This document shows positions 56,140-64,000 of a DNA stretch of 64,000 bases, one piece after another (position 1 is the stretch's first letter; the number at the start of each line of letters is the position of its first letter). Source of the DNA: Apoda limacodes. Taxonomy: Eukaryota; Arthropoda; Insecta; Lepidoptera; Limacodidae. The notes under the pieces are model-generated. The model was not told the DNA's origin. It made no database searches and saw only the letters and a list, made by a program, of their open reading frames with translations. The stretch spans positions 14,749,019-14,813,018 of the forward strand of contig OX291546.1 of NCBI GenBank assembly GCA_946406115.1, in the 5' to 3' direction. A program made the translations under genes and the position numbers.

Positions 56140-57010
56140 TTAGGTATGTATATTAAAATGTGCAGGATAAAACACTCAATCTACTTATAGTTAGTGTTTT
56201 TAATAGAATAACAAATTTTAATATAGAAAAAAGGTTGTGAAAATACAAATGGATTCCAAATGGCCCCCCGTATTTTATTAGAAATTGTATTTTTTCTGTT
56301 TTTATAAGCGTTATATAAGCGTCATATTATTATATACCCGCATAATTACTGTAGGATACATAGTTTTTGAATAATCGAGCATTTTACTACGGCATTTCAA
56401 AATAAAGGTTACACTGTTCACCCCGAGTGGCCCCGACTATATATTATAATATTGACTGAAATTATTGTATATATTTTCATATATGTATATTTTTTTATTT
56501 CAACTCTCAAATATTTTGATTGCAACACTCAATTTCTTTTATATTGATACCAATAGTGATATCAATATATAAGCTTTTTGAATAAATACCCAAATGTTTT
56601 ATTTTTTAAATATTCGGATTTCGGTCAGTAAGCTAAAAAGTTTTTTGACTAATTAAAATGTTTTAGTAGGCCTTAAAAAAACCACTAACAATACCTGGTC
56701 AGCAACTTAATCAAGGATTATCAGAAAAGGACCAGGATGAGCTTTAATTCGCGACGACACGGTTTTCTAAAAAAAATTAGATCAATTTTATTTTGGCTAT
56801 ATGTAGATGTCTCTATGATCAATTAATGGAAGACTCGCGTAACATTTCATTAAAACCGTAAATTGTCACGGCTCCGTTAGAAAACTGCCTATATACACAG
56901 AATACCAAACATAATCAGCATTTGCATTTGCCTTTAGTGCTTAAAAAATGCGAAATTTATAAGAATTTAAAAACAGGCTGATGCAACTGATCAAACGGTT
57001 GAAGAAAGTC
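56140..57010. other. Unassigned AT-rich DNA
   Basis: No gene or named repeat seen. Confidence 0.4.
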
Positions 57011-57019
57011 ATGGTGAAC

Positions 57020-57525
57020 ATTTCATAATCTGAAGGCTGAAACTGGCGAAATCGTGTCATCCAAACCTAAAAGAGATATTGAGAATCACTATAGAAACTA
57101 TAGTAATGTATAACTAGGTAAAGGAGTAAAGGTGAAGTTTAATTTGTAACCGTCAAAGGCGTGGTGAAAGATTGCAAAGTCAAAAGTTGACCTATACCAA
57201 AGATAACTTGGACAGACAAATAGACATGTAACGGAAAGCCGATATTTCAAGTTGCTTCAATTTTGTCAACCTCAAGGGGACCAGGCCAGGGGCATGAACT
57301 CTGGGCTTGGTTAACCTTTTATGAAATTTCTGATCCATTACGTTTCTAAGCCAATCATCCGAAAGCAAGGATTTTCAGCCCCAGAATAAGCCCGTTTTCG
57401 AAAATAATTTTGACTATGTAAAAAAATACCTACGTACGCTTCACTTAATTATGCAGATGAAAAAGGAATATAACTGGCATATATGCATAGCGTTCGAGGA
57501 CAACAATAAAGTTAGCAAGCTTAGC
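57020..57525 (+). pseudogene. Highly degenerate RTE relic
   Basis: NLKAETGEIVSSKPKRDIEN near 57035 matches RLKTADGKIVTSKPEIS of the 19-kb RTE. EYNWHICIAFEDNNKV near 57460-57510 matches its motif-A region (PLCMAFVDYEKAF). Full of stops; a much older insertion. Confidence 0.55.
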
Positions 57526-57529
57526 TCAA

Positions 57530-58530
57530 ATAGTTAACGACAAAGTTAAAAGACGCAACGTGGTACGGCCTCTTACCTGGTAAAAAGAAAACAAACCAGT
57601 TGATGCAGGTTTCTGAAGACCAGCCGTTCTGAAAACATAAAGGGAAGCCTTTTTTTAGACAGTTAACAATCGTTTTGATTTTATCATAATTAATACCTAC
57701 CATTAAGACTACGTGACGAAGACCCGAATAGCCTCCCTCCCCCCTGTGACCAAGTGTGGTATATTGGTGACACCTCCCCGGTCACGTAGTGCCTGTGGGT
57801 ACGATACCCTCTACAAATGGATTTTGATGTTAAGTATATTAACGTTGCGACTAACATCTTTACTCAATTAACCCCGTTCCACGTACGTATTATTCCACAA
57901 AAAGCATGATGAAGTGTGCGACCGTGCGAACCCAACTTAGCAATTTACAAAACCGAATGGCGCTTCACATAAGACACCTTACCAGTATTGATATTAGGCG
58001 CTGTAGGACATAATCTTTATAATTTGTGAACGGCGCTACGGCAAATGTTGTATATTGTAGCAGAAAATGCTAATAACATTGTGTACGTTATGTCCACATT
58101 AACGGTCACTACTTGTAAGTAGGGCTTGCAAACTGAAAAAAACCAGATAACCAACTGTTTTGAAAATCGTTTTTTTCCGGTTTTTTCTATTTCAATAGTT
58201 ACCTATATATTAAACAAAAAATTAAATAAAACCACTTAAAACTTGCCGTTTCGATTCCTGTTTTCATGTTACACACAGTTTTTAAAAATTATTTCCTATC
58301 GAACATTACGTTAAGCAGATTGGCCACTAAGAGTTGGTAAAGGCTTCTTGATAGCGTGAACAAGCACCTTTAACCCAGGATTTACTAACTGCATATGAGC
58401 CAAAAAGTATCTTAATTCTGGCTCCATCAGCAAGTTAGGTCTTCACCGTAAGGTTCGACACAGTCGAATATGAACATTGTGTTCCTACACTTAATAGTCA
58501 GTAATTTGAAACCAAAGACGTCTGGTTGTC
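57530..58530. other. Unassigned DNA
   Basis: No coding or repeat signal that I can name. A GC-richer CCTCCCTCCCCCCTGTGACC patch lies near 57735. Confidence 0.4.
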
Positions 58531-59081
58531 AGTATATATATATATATTTTTTTCTGAACTGACTATGCAGTTGGCTGTTGCAGCCATTACTGCTTCACCG
58601 GGCTTTTTTGGGCGAGTCTCTGAAGGACTTTCAGCCCGTATTGCGCCCAACGCTCAAGGGCTGCCCGCGGGGTAGCCTCGGCTTGGGTTGTCGGGCTCGG
58701 GGGCGTCCCCTCGACCGGCGTGAGTCTCGAACCCGAAGGTGAGTCACCGCCAGGAGGGGAGTTCCCCGTTACGCGGGTGTGGTTGCGATTGAGTGGGGGT
58801 GAGAAGCGCCCCGGCACTCTTTGATACCTCGTGTATCCGTTCGGGTGCCGACGAACCCGGGGACGTCGGCGTCGTGTGAGGGGGGAATCCCTATTCGGGG
58901 AGGTCGTAGAGACTAATCTCGCTATCCGGATAGTGAGATCGTCATCTGGGGCCATTAGGACGTGCCGAGGCCGCCTAACTATAGTTTTACGACCATGCCG
59001 AGGTCGGTCGGGGGGATGATACGCTGTGGATTGCACAATTAGTCGATTCGGGTGATTTTGTGTACGCTCAAAGAAGCAAAC

Positions 59082-59714
59082 TTACAGGTCTTTGAAATAT
59101 TGGGGAATCGTGGGGAGTTCAAAATCTCTGTGTAGGTCCGCATTGCGGACGTACCAGGAGGCTCCGGAGGCCGCTCTGAGAAAGCGGTTTTGAAAGGTCT
59201 GTAGTTTATGGAGATTGCGCTTGGATAACGCAAATACTACAATTGCATAACCGAGTATGGGGCGGATGCAGGTTGTGTAAAGATTCAGCTTATTTCTAAG
59301 CGAAATCTTACTGTGCTTCCCTATCATGGGATAAAGACGACCGAGGACAAAAGCGGCTCGGTATCTAACTATTTTAGTGTGATCGCGGAAGTTCAAACGC
59401 CTATCCAGGGTCACACCGAGATATTTGGTCTTATTTTGCCAGGGAATGGCACGACCGAAGAGTGAGAGGGGAGATGGCAGCGGAGGGCGGCCTGAGGTAA
59501 AAAGAACGGCAGAGCTTTTGTCGGGATTCACTTCGATTCTCCATTTCCGAAACCATTCGCCTAGGGCGGTGATAGCGGGTTGGAGTCTCTTAATGATTCG
59601 ACTTACTTGCCTATCTGTGGTATAGATAGCGGTATCGTCCACAAAGAGTAATTGGATACCTATCATTTTAGGGATGTCATTGGTGTACAGGAGGTACAAG
59701 ATAGGGGCGAGCAC
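59082..59714 (-). pseudogene. Reverse transcriptase, catalytic to C-terminal part (family B)
   Basis: 210 codons from LAPILYLLYTNDIPKMIGIQ through the catalytic motif LLFVDDTAIYT (both Asp present), NPDKSSAVLF and KTKYLGVTLDRRLNFRDHTK to LPTIPQYFKDL. Upstream the same frame continues as GVPQGSV with a stop within LSSS..YKV. The catalytic core looks intact but the ORF is broken. Confidence 0.88.
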
Positions 59715-60221
59715 GGACCCTTGCGGGACTCCTGCTTCTATGAGACGGGAGGAAGATAGAGTGCCTTAGACTTTATAGCGAAAGCTACGATTCGACAAGT
59801 ACTCTCGTATGATAAGCACGAGACGGTCTGGCAACTGAAAGTTGTACAATTTATAAATTAAACCGTTGCCCCAGACTTTTAAGAAGTCTTTCGCTACATC
59901 GAAGAAGACAGCGCCCGTGTGGCGGGGCTTACCTAATACTGGTTGGAAGCCAGTGAGAATATGTTCCGTGATGCGGATAACTTGATGGATGCATGAGTGT
60001 TTGACGCGGAAGCTGAACTGCTCGTCTATTAAAATGCCTCTGGAGAATATAGCGTTCCGTAGGCGAGCGAGGAGGAGGCGTTCGTAGAGTTTACTAAGGG
60101 CCTTTAGTAAACTTATAGGGCGGTAGGAGGACGGCTTGGTACGAGCTTTGCCTGGCTTGTGGATGCCTATAACAATTGCATCTTTCCATTGAGAAGGAAA
60201 GGTGCTATTTTCGATAGAGAT

Positions 60222-60602
60222 TTAGAGCGAGCGAAAGCTTAGCCTTACATTCTTTAGAAGTGCTATTTCGAGAACGTCAGGGTTGTTCCGAGTATTATGG
60301 GGAAAGTAATTGTGCGTCATGGGAGCGATGATATCAAAGTTTAGTCTGTCAACTAAGTCGTCGAGGAGTCTGCCTCTCTGTGAAGTTACTGAAGAGTTCC
60401 AGCGACGAGGCTTGCAATTTTGTTCGCCGGCAAGAATGACGGCGTCGCCTAAATTTAACAGCGACTGAAGGTCGCTCCCCAGCAAGTCTTTTGAGGGAGA
60501 GAAATAAACCGATGCAATGATGATTGGCTGATGGCCGGTCATCGCTAATGGCAGAAGGATGCTACTATATTCGTAAGTGGAGGAGGATCGATCGAGGAGC
60601 AA
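60222..60602 (-). pseudogene. AP-like endonuclease fragment (family B)
   Basis: 126 codons with IIIASVYFSP, ILAGEQNCKPRRWNSS (where functional copies have GDxN), GRLLDDLVDRLNFDIIAPMT and NPDVLEIALLKNV. The GDxN Asp is replaced by Glu in GEQN. Typical Jockey-clade endonuclease; inactive. Confidence 0.82.
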
Positions 60603-60951
60603 TTCAGGGAGCGTTTGTAATAGATGAGAGTGCCTCCCTGAGGGGCGGCAGTTCTATTATTACGGATGGTACGATAATTCGCGATCGTAGGGGTGCGGTC
60701 AGTGGGCTTGAAGAACATTTCCTGGATGAGGAAGACGTCCGGTTTTTCTGACGAGAGGTTTTTCGCGCGCGGTTGTGCAATCCATTTTGGTCTTGAGGTT
60801 TGGGTCCTACCCTACGGAGGGCGGCAAAGAACTGGCGTTGCTCAGCCACGAAGCTGAGCATTTGTTGGTGACCTGGAGGTATGCCGCGTACACGGCCTCA
60901 AAGTAGTCTGGGTCTAGCCCAAGAAATCACGAGAACATTGATATGTTGTGG

Positions 60952-61290
60952 CTACTCAGACGGCTGAGCAGCTTTGTGGGACGGTGCGAGAAGTGCGGGA
61001 GCATTTGGCGCAGGCACTGGGCGCGGGGGTCGCGGGATGTCCCGGGACATGAGGGGGGCGGGGTAGGGAATACCGGTGACTAAGACGGGCCCAGGGAGGG
61101 CAGACAGAAGTTTGTCTGTCCTCACACCCCTCCCTGCTGTCAACGCCTGCCGGCACGAGCGGAGCCTGTTGGCGGGGGTCAGAGGGGTGCAATTTACCCT
61201 TTTTGAGTTTACACGGGTTCTGTTTGGGAGATTTTGGGCACCCGCGGTATTCGCAGGGTGGCCTTCGCTCCCACAGAGTACGCAAGCCAC
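60952..61290 (-). pseudogene. Gag-like ORF1 end with zinc knuckle (family B)
   Basis: CVLCGSEGHPAN followed by a Pro-rich tail (PSDPRQQAPLVPA, SLPRPPHVPGHPA in overlapping frames). CxxCGxxGH is a CCHC knuckle of the ORF1 protein. Upstream to about 61.55 kb, fragments such as QGLPVREVDRMYNGRNR look like the PRE_C2HC region. Frames are broken. Confidence 0.75.
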
Positions 61291-61569
61291 GTCGGATGCG
61301 TTTTCGCGATCGCGATCACAGTCCGGAGTGGCGTGTGCCGCTTATGCGACTGCAAACATCTTTAATATTAAAGATGGCTGTGTCCTCTGTCGTGAGATCT
61401 AGCACTACGAGCACCATGTCGTAGCACTCAGATCGGTTACGGCCGTTGTACATACGATCTACTTCCCTAACTGGGAGGCCTTGGGCGATCAAGTCGTCCT
61501 TAACGGTTGCCGCGGAAAATTCCTTAGGGGCTCCCTAATATTACAGCCCTGAGAACGCGCTCATCGGCT

Positions 61570-63830
61570 AGCGAGTACGTGTGGTACTCGTACCTTTGAG
61601 CCGTTAGAAAAGCCGTCAGATTTCGAAAAGCATCGTTGCGGGCGTGCTTGTAATTTATACGCTTGGCCTTCATCGCATTTGCGCTTTATGCTTTGAAGTT
61701 TACAATTCAACACCAATTTGGTCTGATTCAACATAACCAAAACGCTAAGTTTCATGTTCTTAGCTCGAATTCCGAAGAATGTTTAGACAAAGAAATATAA
61801 TATAACTATTGTTGTAAATTGCTCTTTAGTATCTTAATTCGTAGCTAGGTAGGTTAATATATTAGTTTTATATTCATATATTTGTATTGAGACGTCATAC
61901 GACACACTAAAACATTGTATCAACAGAAAGTATACAACTCGTGGTGAGTTGTGAGATGTCATTTTTTCTCGGGTAATTTTATAAAAATTACATAATGCAT
62001 GTTATGTAATGTGTCTAAATCAGTGTTATTATATACACTGACAATGTATGTAATAGTTTATACGCATAAAAATACTAAACATAGCTTTTGCCCTAGATAT
62101 AACAAACTCGAGTCATTAAAGCCTGCCTTCAGCCTTAGCCTTCTAAATAGCCTCTCGTTAGTGTTTTTTTCCTCATCATCTTTACCCTTATTTGATACAT
62201 TTGTTTTGAATTGTTGATAATTTTAAGGTTGATTTTGAGTTTTTTTTTAAATTATAAGAACAGAGAAGGAGATCCTACAAATACACTTACTAAAAGAAAG
62301 GTTTTTTTTTAAAAAAAAGTGTATATTAGTAGTTTTATTATCTTGTAAGTCGAGTTTAAGACCTACCGTTGAACATGTATTGATGCCTGTGGATGAAGCA
62401 AAAGAAGTGTGCTAGGATCGTAGTAGGTAAAAGTTTTTTAAGAAATCCTCTTAGGAAACAGGCGTGATGGTATGTATGTATTATTTAGTTCGAGATTAAA
62501 TTCTTGTTTATTTTACTAATGTTAATTTTGAGTTTTTTTTATTAATATTTAGAATGGTATTATGAGAAATTTGATAGTACATGTTATTATACATATAAGT
62601 CGTTAACTAGTATTATCTCTCTTAGTTAATTTATGCTTTTATTAAAATGCTTTCAGTTTTATGTTGTTTTGATTGTTTAATCATCATGAGCTTTAGCCAT
62701 GAGTGTATAGAATTGATAGCGATTATTAAAACGCTAATTTTTGACCGAGCAAACAGTTATCTTTGATGTATAACTTTACCAAGTAAAGTGTAAATTATCT
62801 ATTTGGTCGGATAATAACATTTCTATGAACATTCTCGACTACGACATACTAGGCTAGAGGCTTAAGGACGTCTGTGTTTCATATTGATTTTGAAATATAT
62901 GAAAAGAAAATGCTTTGAAACATCAATCGTTTCGTAGCTAATTAAACTTTATTACAAAAATGTTCAATTCCGATATTGAAATCAGTATTAGAATTGAAAA
63001 ACTTCCGTTTAAACACATGCTCTACTGTTAGCACCTTTTGGATGGAAATAAAAAAATAAATAAACTGTAAGTTTCACCTGGGTTTTATTCACTCGTTTTG
63101 GTTCGTGGCGAAGAACATATATTTGATCACGAAGTTAATATTTTATTTTAACTGTCTAATTAATGTAGGCACATACACACACATGCATTAATTTAAACAT
63201 ACAAACATTTCTATCGGTAGGAAAGTACTTGCATTTTTTTTTGTGACAACCCTCACAAATTTTCGGTGACTATTCGCTTGTGGCTTTTTGTGCCTAGACA
63301 AAGAAATTCGCTTTAGTTTTTATATTACGCAATGTTGGCGACGAGCCTGGAAATCTAAGGAAGATTTACTACTGTATTATTATGCTGTGGTACCACTACT
63401 ATCCCAAAATCTGTAATACTATCTAGGCCGATGGGATCAAGCCAATGCGTTAAGAATTAATAAAAAAAAATCCAAATTGTAAATAAATATGTTAAAAACA
63501 TGCAATAAAAATTGTTAAATAAGTTTTGTGACTGCTTCATAAATTATATCAGATTAATTAGTTATACAGCATAAGGTGTAAGCGATAATAGAATTGACTG
63601 ATAAGATATCGACATTTAACGTGATTGGTTGACGTTTTTATTTATCTAATGGAATGTGAAAAAATGATTTATATTGAAAGTCAAGCGTGTTAGAAGGGTA
63701 TATCGATGCGTACACATTGTATATTAGGTAAGGTAAGGCTGCACTATTTTTGCTGTTTTAAATCGATTTCTAATGTTAAAATAAACATAAATAACTTTGA
63801 CATTACACCAAAGTAAACATTCATTACAAA
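61570..63830. other. Unassigned AT-rich DNA
   Basis: No gene called. Contains the partial TAGGGCATG-family end at 62966-63022. Confidence 0.4.
62966..63022 (+). repeat. Partial copy of the right end of the ATATCGGAA repeat
   Basis: AATTCCGATATTGAAATCAG ... AAAAACTTCCG ... ACACATGCTCTA parallels the right end at 56075-56138 (AATTCCGATATTAAAATCCA ... CATGCCCTA). Confidence 0.55.
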
Positions 63831-63839
63831 TGCCGACAG

Positions 63840-64000
63840 ACACCGAATCCCCGGAAAGCCAAGCAAGCACACCCACTCGGAGTGACGTCATCATTTATTA
63901 TTTTAGTCCATGGGCGCATAGATTAGTATGTAATGGGCGGGTTGCTTGTTGGCTTTACGCTCTCAGTTTGATTGCACCTCAACACTTGCCCCACCTTATT
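63840..64000. promoter_or_regulatory. GC-richer window edge with a CRE; possible distal promoter or exon
   Basis: Against AT-rich surroundings this edge has a perfect TGACGTCA (63882-63889), TAATGGGCGGGTT and CCCCGGAAAGCC. It could belong to a gene outside the window or to a distal Rim 5' exon. Nothing coding is visible. Confidence 0.2.

Larger units (their letters stand above)
58545..61560 (-). mobile_element. Family B Jockey-type non-LTR element, 5'-truncated, about 3 kb
   Basis: On minus it reads: end of a gag-like ORF1 with a CxxC zinc knuckle (about 61.55-60.95 kb), APE-type endonuclease (about 60.75-60.22 kb), reverse transcriptase (about 60.2-59.08 kb), a GC-rich 3' UTR shared with the copies at 1.9 kb and 40.6 kb, and a T-run on plus (58551-58557) as poly(A) tail. 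Several stops and frameshifts. GC content is clearly above the flanks. Confidence 0.9.

Noticed and set aside
1..64000. Excess of perfect CRE palindromes (TGACGTCA near 22922, 23507, 31405, 44763, 63882)
   Set aside because: About one is expected by chance; one is in coding sequence and one in a repeat, so only the copy at the Rim start is reported.

Overview
The window looks like animal nuclear DNA from a lepidopteran (moth or butterfly). It is AT-rich, has large introns with canonical GT..AG signals, and is full of repeats of a type I know from Lepidoptera: RTE, Jockey and CR1-like non-LTR retrotransposons, elements bounded by GGGTTCCGTA / CGAGTCAGACTCGC / TTGGCCGA, and elements starting CCAGCGGCTTCGCCCGCG. 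The order is inferred from these families. The species cannot be named from the sequence.

The main content is one large minus-strand gene spanning about 9.65-44.7 kb, an orthologue of Rim (Rab3-interacting molecule, the presynaptic active-zone scaffold). I located 24 coding exons. Using either of two alternative exons at the 14-15 kb position, the reading phase stays consistent from the ATG at 44634 to the end of the C2B exon at 9650. With exon 20a the total is 5808 nt, or about 1936 codons. In transcript order they encode the Rab-binding helix and FYVE-type zinc finger (exons at 44.5, 36.2 and 35.2 kb), a linker with an 83-nt and a 46-nt exon, a charged Ser-rich segment, the PDZ domain (32.1 and 31.9 kb), C2A (30.8 and 29.9 kb), an Arg/Ser-rich linker with an RxxPxxP motif (23.9 kb), a 1.9-kb low-complexity exon, the conserved MGKKSNSTSQLSAT segment and C2B (11.7, 11.0 and 9.7 kb). 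The last exon was not found.

Right of the Rim start, an intronless minus-strand gene at 51.2-51.6 kb encodes a divergent cytochrome c oxidase subunit 6A-like protein with a poly(A) signal. It is the only other convincing host gene.

Region by region: 0-9.6 kb holds truncated non-LTR elements, a minisatellite and unassigned AT-rich DNA. 9.6-44.7 kb is Rim, with introns carrying an RTE with an identifiable 10-bp target-site duplication (18.9-21.3 kb), a TIR-bounded decayed pogo/Tigger-like transposon (24.7-27.2 kb), a perfect-looking long hairpin (12.07-12.24 kb), tandem repeats and retrotransposon 3' ends, one of them only about 20 nt from a splice acceptor. 44.7-64 kb is mostly repeats: tandem arrays of a palindromic GCGAGTCCGACTCGC module, a 5S-rRNA-like fragment, a 4-kb inverted-repeat-bounded region, and a 3-kb 5'-truncated Jockey-type element (58.5-61.6 kb, minus).

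I found no CRISPR array, operon, intact tRNA or new multi-gene system. The most informative observations are the probable mutually exclusive exon pair, the phase-coupled cassette exons, the COX6A-like gene and the repeat structures. All exon boundaries are read by eye from splice consensus, phase and family similarity and have no transcript support here.
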